64,000 bases of DNA from Acidobacteriota bacterium (GTDB taxonomy: Bacteria > Acidobacteriota > Aminicenantia > Aminicenantales > Saccharicenantaceae): the NCBI GenBank assembly GCA_039683095.1, contig JBDKSB010000001.1:62001-126000 (forward strand), given 5' to 3'. The notes beneath the pieces were generated by a model. That model worked only from the letters and a program-made list of their open reading frames with translations, made no database searches and was not told the origin of the DNA. Both the position numbers and the translations under genes were made by a program. This document shows positions 18,149-27,823 of this stretch, in pieces; positions within the stretch are counted from its first letter, which is position 1, and the number at the start of each line of letters is the position of its first letter.

Positions 18149-21100
18149 CTACCGGAGCTCCTTCAGCCGGATGTCGCGGAACTCGACGATCGAGCCGTGC
18201 CCGAGGAAGCCGATGTGGCCGGAGCCGCGCCCGAGGCCGGGATGCTCGTTGTGGTCGATCGTGCCGCCGGCCGAGGCCTGGTCGAGGTCGGCGTCGACGA
18301 TGGTCGAGCCGTTGACGGCGACGGTGACGCGCCGGTCCCTGACCGTGACCTCCTCCGAGTTCCATTCCCCGGCCGGCCGCAGGAAGCCGCGGCGGGCCGG
18401 GACGACGCCGTAGATCGAGCCGTGGTACTGGTACGGCCGGAGGCCCCAGTAGACAGGCGACCCGTCCTCGAGGATCTGGATCTCCATGCCGGCGTAGGCG
18501 GCGTCGCCTTCGATCGGGGCCCGGACGCCCAGGCCGTTGTTGGCGGCCGGCGTCAGCTTGAACTCGAACCGCAGGGTGAAGTCGGAATATTCTTTGGCCG
18601 TGTAGAGGTTGCCGCTGCCGCGGTCGGGGTGGATGACGATCTTGCCGTCCTCGGCGACATAGCCCTTGGTGTCGCCCGTCCAGCCCTCGAGGTCGCGTCC
18701 GTTGAAGAGCGCGACGAAGCCCTCGTCCGCCTCGGCCGGGGTCAGCCCGGGCGACGGCGCGTCGCGGGGGATCTCGCGGAGGAAGATGTTCCGGAAATAG
18801 AGCGGATTGCCGTGGGCCTGGAGCTCGATCTGCCCCGCCGGGTAGATGGGCATGGCCCTCTCCCAGTAGTTCTCGAGGGCGACGTTGTCGACGACGAGCT
18901 TGTCGTTGAGATAGACGCTGACGCGCTCTCCGATCATGATGACGCGGAACGAGTTCCACTCGCCGGCCGGGCGGTCGGCCCTCTCCGAGGGGACGCTCTT
19001 GCCCTTCTGGTTGTTATAGAGGCCGCCGGAGCCGACGGGATTGGCGGCCGGGTCCCAGATCTGGACCTGGGGCGCCCCGCGCAGGTAGATGCCGCTGTCG
19101 CCGCCCTTCTCGATCTTCCAGTCGACGAGGAGCTCGAAATCGCCGTAGTCGGAGGCGGTGCAGAGGCTTTCGCCCTTGCCGTCGAAGACGAGGACCCCGT
19201 TGACGACCCGCCAGTGGGCCCGCATCCGCTCGTCGGCCGCGACCTGGGCGGCCGCCAGCTCCTGGGCGGTCATCCCGGCCCGGGCCGGGGGATCGGCGAC
19301 CAGGCCCTTCCAGCCGTCGAACGTGCGGCCGTCGAAGAGCGGGGTGAAGCCGCCCTGGCGCAGGCGGGCGACGATGATCTCGTTGACGCGGGCCTTCTCG
19401 GCCGGGTCGTCCGTCCGGGCCTCGACGCGCCGGAGGGCGGAATAGGCCTCGTGGCCGGAGAGCCAGCGCTCCTGCGGCGCCTGCTCGGACGTCAGCTCGA
19501 GGAGGCCGGCCGCGGCGGAGTCGCCGAGGGCCGGATCGTCCAGGCAGCCGGCCAGCAGGCGCAGCGACTCGGGCTCGCGGATGGCGGCCGCGCCCGGGAG
19601 GACGGCTTTCTTGTCTGCGTTTTCGAACTTCTGGGCGAGCAGGTCCTGTAAGAGGGCGAGCCTCCGCTGCCCGGTCATGTTCGCCTTCCCGACCAGCCGG
19701 ACGTAGCCGTCGACGGCCAGCAGGCGATAGCGCTTGCTCGCGGTCGTCGCGGCGATGCGCAGCAGCTCGCCGGCGGCGGCATAGTCGGGCCATTGGGACA
19801 GGGCATAGACGGCGGCGGTCTGGACTTGTGTGTCAGGATCGCCCGTCGCGGCCAGGACGGCGCTCATCGCCTTTTCCCCGCCGACATTCGGCAGGACGCG
19901 GAGGATGACGGCCTTGCGGCCGGAGGAGGCGCCGCTCATGAGCTCGACGAGCGCGGCCCCCAGCCGGGACGGCTCGGCACCGCGGACCGCGGCCGCGGCC
20001 ACCGCGTTCTGGAGGTTGACGATGTCGTCGGCGTCGGCCGCCCGCTCGAGCATCTCCACCAGGCGGGGGAGGTCGCGTTCGCCGGCCAGCCTGGCCAGGG
20101 CGCCCAGGGCCGAGGCCCGGGTCGCCGGGTCGGGGTCGGCGGCCAGGGCGAAGACGCGCCCGATCTCGCCGCGGGCGCCCTTTTCGCCGAGAAGGTCGAT
20201 CAGGACGGCCCTGCCGGGATGCGGGGTCGGATCGATGAGCTCCGCGGCTCTGGGCGCGACCTCGTCGGCCCGGTACTGGAGGAGCGCCGTCTTCAGCGCG
20301 GCGGCCTCGGCCGGACCGGCGGCGCCGATGAGCCCGAAGAGGTCGGCCAGGACCGACGGCCCGCCCAGCCGGACCGCCGCGGGAATGGCCGCCAGCCGGA
20401 CGATCTCGTCGCGGCCGCGCAGGGCTTCCCGGACGACGGGCAGGGCCGCCGGATCGCCCCGCCTTCCCAGCATGGCGATGATGGCCGCCTCGAGGTCCGG
20501 GCTCGCGGACCTGGCCAGCTCGATCCATTGCCCCGTCGCCGCCGCGTCGCCGGATTTCTCCGCCGTCCCGAGAGCGGCGCCGCGGAGGGCCGGATCGGAG
20601 CTCGCGGCGGCCCGGACGAGATCGGGCAGGGCCTTGTCGCCGAGGATCGAGACGACGAGGCTCAGGGCGCCCGCGGCGACCTGGCTTTCGGAGGGCCGAT
20701 CATAGGATCTGAGGAGAGCCCGGGCCGAGGCCAGGGCGTCGGCGGTCCTTCCCGACTCGGCCAACCGGCGGGCGTAAAGGAGATAGAGGCCCGGGGCTTC
20801 GGCCCTCTCGCTCCAGGACGCGGCGACGAGGACTTTGCCCAGGACCGGCCCGGCGACGGGATCTCCGATGTTGGCCAGCGCGGACCGGGCGGCCCGGCGC
20901 AGGCCTTCGTTGCCGGCGTCGGCCAGGCGGAGAAGCTTCCAGACGGCCTCGCGGCTCCGCATCGCGCCGAGGCCGTCGATGATCGCCAGCTTGGCGGCGG
21001 CCGGCGCGGGATCGAGCCCCTTGAGCATGGTCTTGGCCGCCTCGGGGCCGCCGATCGCCTGGAGAGCGGCCACGGCCGGTCCGGCCAGCGCCTCGTCCCG

Positions 21101-21556
21101 GAGACAAGGGGCGAGCGGCTTGACCGCCTCCGCCTTTCCCGCGGCCTGGACCTGGCTCAGGAAAAAGGATGCGACGTCCTTGTCGGCGCTCGACGCGAGC
21201 GATGCCAGGACGGCCTTGACGAACATCAGGCGCTCGGCCTCGGCTCCGCTCCTGGTCACATAGACGGCCAGGCCGTTCGCGGCGAAGCGGGCCTTGGCGT
21301 CGTTCCCCGCGCCGGGAGGGAGAACGCGGGCGAGCGTCTCGGCCAGGCCGGCCGGGCCGAGCTTGATCAGGTCGGCGCAGAGGGCGTCGCGCGCCGCTCC
21401 GTTTTCGGCCGGGAATCGCTCCACGACGGCCGAGACCCGGGCCTTGAGATCGGCGGCCGTGGCGGAGGCGCCCCGGCCGTAGGCCGCGAGGGGACCGGAG
21501 GCGAGGAGGGCGATCGCGGCGGCCGCGAGGACGACGGGGGCGAAGGGCTTCTTCAT
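18149..21556 (-). CDS. Exported HEAT-repeat protein with two DUF1080 domains
   Basis: A 1135-residue protein with a signal peptide (about 1-24). Residues 30-700 are Ala/Leu-rich helical repeats of HEAT type. Two DUF1080 (3-keto-disaccharide hydrolase, concanavalin-like) domains follow: the first from about 734 (GFTPLFDGRTFDGW) with GDSGIYLRG, the second from about 945 (GFVALFNGRDLEGW) with NNGLGVRAP and WNSEEV. DUF1080 proteins act on or bind oxidised sugars in several phyla. It is followed downstream of a Tat-exported Gfo/Idh/MocA oxidoreductase, the usual partner of DUF1080 proteins in 3-keto-glycoside metabolism. The tandem duplication suggests two binding sites; catalysis is not demonstrated. 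Confidence 0.85.
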   Translation of the reverse strand: MKKPFAPVVLAAAAIALLASGPLAAYGRGASATAADLKARVSAVVERFPAENGAARDALCADLIKLGPAGLAETLARVLPPGAGNDAKARFAANGLAVYVTRSGAEAERLMFVKAVLASLASSADKDVASFFLSQVQAAGKAEAVKPLAPCLRDEALAGPAVAALQAIGGPEAAKTMLKGLDPAPAAAKLAIIDGLGAMRSREAVWKLLRLADAGNEGLRRAARSALANIGDPVAGPVLGKVLVAASWSERAEAPGLYLLYARRLAESGRTADALASARALLRSYDRPSESQVAAGALSLVVSILGDKALPDLVRAAASSDPALRGAALGTAEKSGDAAATGQWIELARSASPDLEAAIIAMLGRRGDPAALPVVREALRGRDEIVRLAAIPAAVRLGGPSVLADLFGLIGAAGPAEAAALKTALLQYRADEVAPRAAELIDPTPHPGRAVLIDLLGEKGARGEIGRVFALAADPDPATRASALGALARLAGERDLPRLVEMLERAADADDIVNLQNAVAAAAVRGAEPSRLGAALVELMSGASSGRKAVILRVLPNVGGEKAMSAVLAATGDPDTQVQTAAVYALSQWPDYAAAGELLRIAATTASKRYRLLAVDGYVRLVGKANMTGQRRLALLQDLLAQKFENADKKAVLPGAAAIREPESLRLLAGCLDDPALGDSAAAGLLELTSEQAPQERWLSGHEAYSALRRVEARTDDPAEKARVNEIIVARLRQGGFTPLFDGRTFDGWKGLVADPPARAGMTAQELAAAQVAADERMRAHWRVVNGVLVFDGKGESLCTASDYGDFELLVDWKIEKGGDSGIYLRGAPQVQIWDPAANPVGSGGLYNNQKGKSVPSERADRPAGEWNSFRVIMIGERVSVYLNDKLVVDNVALENYWERAMPIYPAGQIELQAHGNPLYFRNIFLREIPRDAPSPGLTPAEADEGFVALFNGRDLEGWTGDTKGYVAEDGKIVIHPDRGSGNLYTAKEYSDFTLRFEFKLTPAANNGLGVRAPIEGDAAYAGMEIQILEDGSPVYWGLRPYQYHGSIYGVVPARRGFLRPAGEWNSEEVTVRDRRVTVAVNGSTIVDADLDQASAGGTIDHNEHPGLGRGSGHIGFLGHGSIVEFRDIRLKELR

Positions 21557-21577
21557 GGCGATCTCCTCAAGCTCTCG

Positions 21578-22849
21578 TTACAGGCGCCACGGCGCCCTCA
21601 TGGGCTGCCCGGCCAGCCGGTTGGCCGCCTCGTCGCCCGGAAAAGTCTCGGTCGCCGGATCGTACCGGAGCGGCCGTCCCAGTTGGACGGCGATCTTGGC
21701 CAGGTTGACGATGGTGCAGGAGCGGTGGCCGTTCGTCTCGTTGAGGGCGAAGCGGGTCCGCGTCCGCACGGCCTCGGAGAAGTCCGTGAGCTGCGGCTCG
21801 GGATCGGGCAGGGCCGCCAGCTTCTCCCGCAGGTCGGGGATGTCGGATCCGAAGCCGCGGTAGAGCTTGCCCTTCGGGCCCTCGAGGAAGGGCGCCGACT
21901 TGTCCCGGTTCTCGCCGTCGAGGACGATGAGGCAGCCGTCGGCGTACTTCATCTCGATCCGGCGCCAGCTGCCGCAGGCGTCCGGATGCTGCTGCGGGCA
22001 GTCGGCCGCGATCTCGACCGGGCTTTCGCCGTCCTTGTCCAGGATGTATTGGACGGGGTCGAGGTAGTGCATGCCCATGTCGCCGAGCCCGCCGCCGTCG
22101 TAGTCCCAATAGCCGCGGAACGTGCCGTGGACGCGGTGCGGGTGGTAAGGCTTGAACGGGGCCGGGCCGAGCCAGAAGTCGTAGTCGAGCTCGGGCGGCA
22201 CCGGCTCGGGCCGGGCGTGGGTCAGTCCGCTCCAGTAGAACTTCCAGTCGAAACCGGTCGTGGCGCTGACCGTGGCCCTGATCGGCCAGCCCAGGAGGCC
22301 GTTCTGGACGGCCTTCTTGATCGGCTTGACATCGGTGCCGAAGCCGTAGAAGCCGCCGGTGAAGCGGAACCAGGTGTTGACGCGGAAGATCCGGCCGGCT
22401 CGGCGGACGGCGTCGACGACGGCCCGGCCCTCGGCGATCGTCCGGGTCATGGGCTTCTCGCACCAGACGTCCTTGCCCGCCTCGGCCGCGGCGATGGAGA
22501 TCAGGGCGTGCCAGTGGGGCGGGGTGGCGATGTGGACGATGTCGATGTCGGGGCGGGCCAGGACCTCGCGGAAATCCGAGTAGCCGTCGACGCCGGGGCC
22601 GGCCAGCTCCAGGGCCGATCGGAGGTGCTCGCGGTCGACGTCGCAGACAGCCCGCAGGACCGAGCCCGGATAGCCGAGGTGGCCCCGGCCCATGCCGCCG
22701 ACGCCGATGACGGCCTTGGTCAGCGTGTCGCTCGGGGCGAGATAGCCCTGGCCGCCCAGGACGCGGCGCGGCACGATGGTGAAGGCCGCGGCGGCCGCGG
22801 CGCCGGCGCGGAGGAAATCGCGGCGGGTGAAACGGCGGGAATGACGCAT
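21578..22849 (-). CDS. Tat-exported Gfo/Idh/MocA-family oxidoreductase
   Basis: NAD(P)-dependent sugar oxidoreductase family, about 423 residues. The N-terminus is a twin-arginine signal (RRDFLR followed by an Ala-rich core). The Rossmann motif reads VIGVGGMGRGHLGY and the family motif EKPMTR contains the conserved lysine-proline. Export by Tat implies folding with cofactor before secretion, and tatA-tatC genes are at 55.6-56.7 kb. I prefer the ATG at 22849 (AGAGG at good spacing) over the one at 22873, which lies directly beside a TATAAT box at 22887-22882. It precedes the HEAT/DUF1080 gene by 21 bases in the same direction, so they probably act on the same carbohydrate. Confidence 0.85.
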   Translation of the reverse strand: MRHSRRFTRRDFLRAGAAAAAAFTIVPRRVLGGQGYLAPSDTLTKAVIGVGGMGRGHLGYPGSVLRAVCDVDREHLRSALELAGPGVDGYSDFREVLARPDIDIVHIATPPHWHALISIAAAEAGKDVWCEKPMTRTIAEGRAVVDAVRRAGRIFRVNTWFRFTGGFYGFGTDVKPIKKAVQNGLLGWPIRATVSATTGFDWKFYWSGLTHARPEPVPPELDYDFWLGPAPFKPYHPHRVHGTFRGYWDYDGGGLGDMGMHYLDPVQYILDKDGESPVEIAADCPQQHPDACGSWRRIEMKYADGCLIVLDGENRDKSAPFLEGPKGKLYRGFGSDIPDLREKLAALPDPEPQLTDFSEAVRTRTRFALNETNGHRSCTIVNLAKIAVQLGRPLRYDPATETFPGDEAANRLAGQPMRAPWRL

Positions 22850-22944
22850 GGCACGAACCTCTCGAAGGGACATACCCGGCCATTATAACAAAGAACGGGG
22901 TGCGCGCCGAAGGCCAGCGTCCCCGGGCCGGCGGCGCGGCGGCC

Positions 22945-24834
22945 TCAGAACAGGCCCTTGACCTTGCCCGTCTCCAGGTCGAGATCGACGTCGAAATAGA
23001 CGGGCCGCGTCGGCAGGCCGGGCATCGTCCTCATGTCGCCGCAGAGGGGATAAAGGAAGCCCGCCCCCACGCTGGCCCGGATGTCGCGGACGGGCAGCAG
23101 GAAGTTGCGCGGCACGCCCTTCCACTCGGGATTGTGGCTCAGGCTCAGGTGGGTCTTGGCCATGCAGATGGGCAGCCGGTCGAAGCCCAGCTTCGTATAG
23201 AGGGCGACCTTGGCCTCGGCCTCGGGCGCGTACTCGACGCCGGCGGCGCCGTAGATCTCGGTCGCGATGGTCTCGATCTTCTTCTTGATGTTCCAGTCGA
23301 GCGGGTAGAGGAACCTGAAGCCCGACGGCTTCGCGCAGGCGGCCATGACCGCCCTGGCCAGGGCGACGGCCCCGGCCCCGCCGTCCGCCCATTGGGTGGA
23401 GGCCACCGCGTCGTCGGCCCCGACGGCCAGGGCGGCCTTGCGGATGAGCTCGATCTCGGCGTCGGTGTCCGTGGTGAAGCGGTTGACGGCCACGACGACC
23501 GGCACGCCGAAGCGCAGGGCGTTGCGGATGTGGGCCGTGAGGTTGGCCAGCCCCTTGGCCAGGAGGTCGAGGTTCTCGTCCGTGTACTCGGGGGCGAGCG
23601 GCTTGCCGGCCACGACCTTGGGCCCGCCGCCGTGCATCTTCAGGGCCCGGACCGTGGCCACCAGGACGACGCAGTTCGGAACGAGGCCGCTCGTCCGGCA
23701 CTTGATGTCCATGAACTTTTCCATGCCGCAGTCGGCCCCGAAGCCCGACTCGGTGACGACGTAGCCGTCCTTCCCGACCAGCCGCAGCGCGATCTGGTCG
23801 GCGATGACGGAGGAGTTGCCGTGGGCGATGTTGGCGAAGGGGCCAGCGTGGACGATGGCCGGCGTGTTCTCGACCGTCTGCATGAGGTTGGGCATGATGG
23901 CGTCCTTCATCAGGACGGTCAGGGCCCCGCCGACGCCGAGGTCGTCGGCCGTGACGGGCTGGCCCGCCTTGCTCGTGCCGATGACGATCCGGCCCAGGCG
24001 CTCCCGCATGTCGGCCAGGCCCGTGGTCAGGGCCAGGATGGCCATGATCTCCGAGGCGACGGAGATGTCGAAGCCCGTCTCGCGCACCATCCCTTTCTCT
24101 TCCGGGCCCAGGCCGATCTTGACGACCCGGAGGAAGCGGTCGCTGATGTCGACGACCCGGTTCCAGGTGATGCTGGCCGGGTCGATGTCGAGGCGGAACA
24201 TCCGGCGCTTCTCGTCCGGCGTCAGGTCGGCCGGGTTGGTCTTGTCGATGCCGAGCTTCTTGAGGCGGCGGAGCATGATCGGGGAGAAGCGCCGCTCGCC
24301 CTTCTTGCTGGCCGGGCAGAAGGCGTTGAACAGCTTCTCGTCGTCCTGGGCCGATTCGTGGAGGATGCGGACGTCGATGGCCGCCGCCAGGAGGTCGTTG
24401 GCGGCCGTGACGGCGTGGATGTCGCCGGTCAGATGGAGGTTGAAGTCCTCCATGGGCACGATTTGGGAATAGCCGCCCCCGGCGGCGCCGCCCTTGATGC
24501 CGAAGGTCGGGCCCATGCTCGGCTGGCGGACGACGGTGACGACCTTCTTGCCCAGGTGGGCGCCGAGGGCCTGACCTAGGCCGACCGTCGTCGTCGTCTT
24601 GCCCTCGCCCAGCGGCGTAGGCGTGATGGCCGTCACGTCGATGTAGCGGCCGAGCGGCTGGCCCTTGAGCCGGTCGAGCACGTCCAGGTGGATCTTGGCC
24701 TTGTATTTGCCGTAGAGATCGAGGTCGTCCTCGCCGAGACCGAGGCCGGCGGCCACCTGGACGGCCGGAAGCAGATCGGCGGACTGGGCGATCTCGATGT
24801 CGCTGGGGACAGGTCGGGCGATCTTCACTGACAT
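22945..24834 (-). CDS. fhs: Formate-tetrahydrofolate ligase
   Basis: Makes 10-formyl-tetrahydrofolate from formate, THF and ATP for one-carbon metabolism and, in acetogens, the Wood-Ljungdahl methyl branch. The sequence has [21 protein letters not shown] (P-loop), [23 protein letters not shown] and [10 protein letters not shown]. At 629 residues it is longer than the roughly 557-residue enzyme of Moorella; an insert around residues 190-270 ([21 protein letters not shown]) resembles the eukaryotic C1-THF synthase form. ATG at 24834 chosen at the conserved N-terminus; the frame is open for 80 more codons upstream but that part has no family resemblance and crosses a repeat. It stands alone. Confidence 0.95.
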   Translation of the reverse strand: MSVKIARPVPSDIEIAQSADLLPAVQVAAGLGLGEDDLDLYGKYKAKIHLDVLDRLKGQPLGRYIDVTAITPTPLGEGKTTTTVGLGQALGAHLGKKVVTVVRQPSMGPTFGIKGGAAGGGYSQIVPMEDFNLHLTGDIHAVTAANDLLAAAIDVRILHESAQDDEKLFNAFCPASKKGERRFSPIMLRRLKKLGIDKTNPADLTPDEKRRMFRLDIDPASITWNRVVDISDRFLRVVKIGLGPEEKGMVRETGFDISVASEIMAILALTTGLADMRERLGRIVIGTSKAGQPVTADDLGVGGALTVLMKDAIMPNLMQTVENTPAIVHAGPFANIAHGNSSVIADQIALRLVGKDGYVVTESGFGADCGMEKFMDIKCRTSGLVPNCVVLVATVRALKMHGGGPKVVAGKPLAPEYTDENLDLLAKGLANLTAHIRNALRFGVPVVVAVNRFTTDTDAEIELIRKAALAVGADDAVASTQWADGGAGAVALARAVMAACAKPSGFRFLYPLDWNIKKKIETIATEIYGAAGVEYAPEAEAKVALYTKLGFDRLPICMAKTHLSLSHNPEWKGVPRNFLLPVRDIRASVGAGFLYPLCGDMRTMPGLPTRPVYFDVDLDLETGKVKGLF

Positions 24835-24939
24835 AGGCGGTCTCCCTTCTCCCGTTTTCCCGGCAAGGTGCCTATCGTAAGCAAAAGGCCCGGGGAAAAG
24901 CAAGCCCACGATGCCGGGAAACGGGAATGGCGGAATTGC

Positions 24940-24976
24940 GGGACATGCCCCTTTTCTCTTAAAAGGATCGCGTCCC
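24940..24976. repeat. REP-like palindrome, GGGACATG family
   Basis: GGGACATG at 24940 and GTCCC ending at 24976 bracket an inner CCTTTT/AAAAGG inverted repeat. It lies in the gap upstream of fhs and after the barrel gene and matches the dispersed GGGACATG family. Confidence 0.5.
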
Positions 24977-25018
24977 GGGAAATCCCGGCGGGGGCCCGAA
25001 TTGGCGAGGACCTGTGGG

Positions 25019-26332
25019 CTAGAAGCTGATCGAGATGCTGCGGCCGCCGTTGCCGAAACGCGGGTTGACGACATTGCTCTTCATCGAGCCGAAGGAGAAA
25101 TTCAGCCCGACCGAGAACGAATAGTCATAGCCCGTGGCCAGCTGCCTCTGGCGGAGCAGGATGTCCTCGTAGGACGCTCCTCCGGACGAGAGGGCCAGCT
25201 GGTCGCGGATCCGGCTGTAGCTGCCGTCGACCTCGAGGTTCAGGCCGCGCCAGATGCGGAATTCCAGCTCGCCCTCGAGCTCGACCCGGTTGTACTTGAA
25301 GTTTTGGAAGAAGTTGGACCCCTGAAGCTGGAGCGAGGCCTTGCCCCAGGGCTGGACGACCTCGTAGGCGACGCTCAGGGCCTCCTGCAGCAGAGTCTGG
25401 GCCGTCTTGAAATAGACCGTCTCCTCGTAGTAGCTCGCCCGGGTCAGCCCGATCCGGTAGAGGATCCGGAGCTGGCGCTTGGTCGATTCCGAATAGGGGA
25501 AGACGTCGTACTCGAGGGCCGGGGTGGCGCTCATGGACATCTTGAGATTCGAATAGGTCGAGGACTCGGCCTCGAGGTAGCCTCCGGCCGACCAGTGCTC
25601 GCCCAGGCTCTTGACGACAAGGCCGGAGGCGCCGCGGCCGTGGGTCGAGCCTTTGTAGACCGTGCCGTCGCCGAGGTCGAACCTGTAATCGCTCCAGTTG
25701 CCGTAGACCTGGGTCCTGATCTTGAGCGCCGGCGTCGTCCGGCTGGCCGAGGCCGAGGCGTAGTAGGAGCCGCTCTTGTACTGGGTCTCGCCCGAGACAA
25801 AGGCGTTGCCGCTCAGGCTGAAGACCCAGAAGTCCCACTTGTCGTTGACCGCGGTCGGCTTGGCCTGGTCGAGGAACTTGACCGACAGGTCCTTGGCCGC
25901 GGGCGTCTTGGCCGCGTAGCGGAGGAGACCCAGGCGGACCAGGGCGGTCACCCCCTTGCGGACGTCCTCGGGCTTCTCGTCGCGGCCGGGGGCGTAGGTC
26001 AGGACGTTGTCCTGGCCCTGGAACTCCCCGAGGCCGGAGATCTCGATGCGCAGCCGGCCCTCCGGCGGCGGGCCCGCGGGCGCGACGGCGACCCGGACCT
26101 GGGCGGCGTCCAGGGAGGGGACGAAGGCGGCGAACTGGATGTCGGCCCGGACGGCCTCGATGTCGCCGCCGGGCCAGTCGAGGAAGACCCTCAGCTGCGG
26201 CGGCTGGGGCGGTCCGGCCGGCCCAGCCGGCACGGGCGGCCGGACCTGGGCGCTTGCGGCCGGGGCCAGGACGAGGACGAGCCCGGCGAGGATCGCCGCG
26301 GCCTTGAGGCGGCGGGTGGGGATAGTCTTCAT
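25019..26332 (-). CDS. Predicted outer-membrane beta-barrel protein, paralogue A
   Basis: Function unknown. The 437-residue protein has a signal peptide (about 1-29), a Pro-rich linker, an N-terminal soluble domain of about 120 residues ([20 protein letters not shown] onward), then alternating polar/hydrophobic strands with many aromatic residues, ending in GRSISISF. That pattern and the terminal phenylalanine suggest an outer-membrane barrel. It shares with the upstream neighbour the segments [25 protein letters not shown] and NPRFG, so the pair arose by tandem duplication. The 17-base gap indicates one transcript. No named family is recognised. Confidence 0.75.
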   Translation of the reverse strand: MKTIPTRRLKAAAILAGLVLVLAPAASAQVRPPVPAGPAGPPQPPQLRVFLDWPGGDIEAVRADIQFAAFVPSLDAAQVRVAVAPAGPPPEGRLRIEISGLGEFQGQDNVLTYAPGRDEKPEDVRKGVTALVRLGLLRYAAKTPAAKDLSVKFLDQAKPTAVNDKWDFWVFSLSGNAFVSGETQYKSGSYYASASASRTTPALKIRTQVYGNWSDYRFDLGDGTVYKGSTHGRGASGLVVKSLGEHWSAGGYLEAESSTYSNLKMSMSATPALEYDVFPYSESTKRQLRILYRIGLTRASYYEETVYFKTAQTLLQEALSVAYEVVQPWGKASLQLQGSNFFQNFKYNRVELEGELEFRIWRGLNLEVDGSYSRIRDQLALSSGGASYEDILLRQRQLATGYDYSFSVGLNFSFGSMKSNVVNPRFGNGGRSISISF

Positions 26333-26349
26333 CGCGTCTCTCCCGGACC

Positions 26350-27663
26350 CTAATTGATGTTGATGCTCAAGCCGCCGCCCCCGGTCGAGCCGAAGCGGGG
26401 ATTGATGACGTTGGTGAAGATCGAGCCGAACTGGAACTGGAAGCCGACGGCGGCGAAATAGTTGTCGTTCATCGGCAGCTCGCGGAGGCGCAGGAGCTGC
26501 TCCTCGTAGGTCGGTTCGCGGCCGAGGAGGGAGAGCTGGTCGTGGATCCAGGAATAGCTGCCGATGACGTAGACGCTGAGGCCCTTGTAGAGACGCAGGT
26601 TGACGACGCTGAACGTGTCCACGCGGTACTTGGCGAGGTCGTGAAGGTAGTTCGACGCTTCGGCGCTGACGCTGATCGTGCCCAGCTTTTCGCGGAGGTC
26701 GAGCGACAGCGACAGGGACTCCTGAAACAGCGTCTCCCGGAGCTTGCCGTAGATCGTCGCCTCGCGGTAACGGACCGGGATGACGCCCAGCTTGTAGAGG
26801 GCCCGAAGCTGGCGCCGGGTCGACTGGGAATAGGGGAAGAAGTTGTATTCGACGGCCGGCGCCAGGTTGAGACCGAGGTCGACGTTGCTGTAGAGCGAGG
26901 ACTCGACCTCGACGTATGCGCCGGCCGACCAGTGCTCGCCCAGGCTCTTGACGAACAGGCCGCTCAGGCTCTGGCTGGACGAGGTGCCGGTGACCGTCCC
27001 TTCCTCGGTCTCGTAGCGTTCTCTCGAGGCGTTGACGGACAGCCCCAGCTTCAGCTTCGAGCGGAGGGTGACGCGGTTGGCCGAGAAGGAGCCGTAGATC
27101 GAGCGGCTGAGGTAGCTCTCCTCGCCGGAAAAATAGCCTTGGCCGGACAGGCTGAAGACCCAGGAGCGCCAGCGGTCGGGTCCGGCCGGGCCGGCCGTGG
27201 GCCGGGCGTAGCTGACGGCGATGCGGCCGGCGATCGGGGTCCGGGCGACGAAGCTCATCAGCCCCAGCTTCAGGGCCTTGACCATCCCCTTGCGGACCTC
27301 GTCGTCGGTGTCGGTCTTGGACGAGAAATATTTCTGGACGTCGTGGAGGTCACGGCAGTCGTTCTGGCCGATGAAGGTCATCGTGTACTCGATCCCTCCG
27401 CCGCCCGTGCTCTGGGTGCTGACCAGGACATGGACCTGGGCCTCGAGCCGGTCCCGGACGTAGTTGACGAAGGTGATCTCGGTCTTGACGTAATCCAGGT
27501 CGCAGCTGTCGCAGTCGAGGAAAACCCTGACGGCGGACTTCTTCATCTCGTCGATGGCGGCCTGGGCCTCCTGAGCGCCCGGGAGGGGCGCGGCCGAACC
27601 GCGGCCGAGGACCAGGATCAACAGGCAGGCCAGGATGATCGCGGCTCCGGTCACCTTCCTCAT
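26350..27663 (-). CDS. Predicted outer-membrane beta-barrel protein, paralogue B
   Basis: Function unknown. About 437 residues from the ATG at 27663, chosen because GAGGAGAACGCCC precedes it and a signal peptide starts there; the frame is open 23 codons further. The N-terminal soluble domain begins RVFLDCDSCDLDYVKTEI, with two cysteines (CDSC) that the downstream paralogue lacks. The second half is barrel-like and carries [15 protein letters not shown] and ends INPRFG followed by a short Gly-rich tail SININ. It is first in the pair with the gene at 25019. The soluble domain may be a periplasmic sensor or assembly module; this is speculation. Confidence 0.75.
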   Translation of the reverse strand: MRKVTGAAIILACLLILVLGRGSAAPLPGAQEAQAAIDEMKKSAVRVFLDCDSCDLDYVKTEITFVNYVRDRLEAQVHVLVSTQSTGGGGIEYTMTFIGQNDCRDLHDVQKYFSSKTDTDDEVRKGMVKALKLGLMSFVARTPIAGRIAVSYARPTAGPAGPDRWRSWVFSLSGQGYFSGEESYLSRSIYGSFSANRVTLRSKLKLGLSVNASRERYETEEGTVTGTSSSQSLSGLFVKSLGEHWSAGAYVEVESSLYSNVDLGLNLAPAVEYNFFPYSQSTRRQLRALYKLGVIPVRYREATIYGKLRETLFQESLSLSLDLREKLGTISVSAEASNYLHDLAKYRVDTFSVVNLRLYKGLSVYVIGSYSWIHDQLSLLGREPTYEEQLLRLRELPMNDNYFAAVGFQFQFGSIFTNVINPRFGSTGGGGLSININ

Positions 27664-27823
27664 GGGCGTTCTCCTCAGCCGCACGGGCCCGGGGCCGCGG
27701 CCGTCAGCGTTGTTGATCGGGAACAGCAGCAATTACCATGCCACGCGGAGACCGCCCGCCTGAGGGAAGACAGACTCCAGGCATCTTTAATTTATACGCC
27801 CCGGCGTAAGAAATGTTTACATG

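Noticed and set aside
22945-25074. Start of fhs at 25074 (80 extra codons)
   Set aside because: The extra segment has no family similarity, crosses the GGGACATG repeat, and the conserved N-terminus begins at 24834 close to a normal ribosome site.
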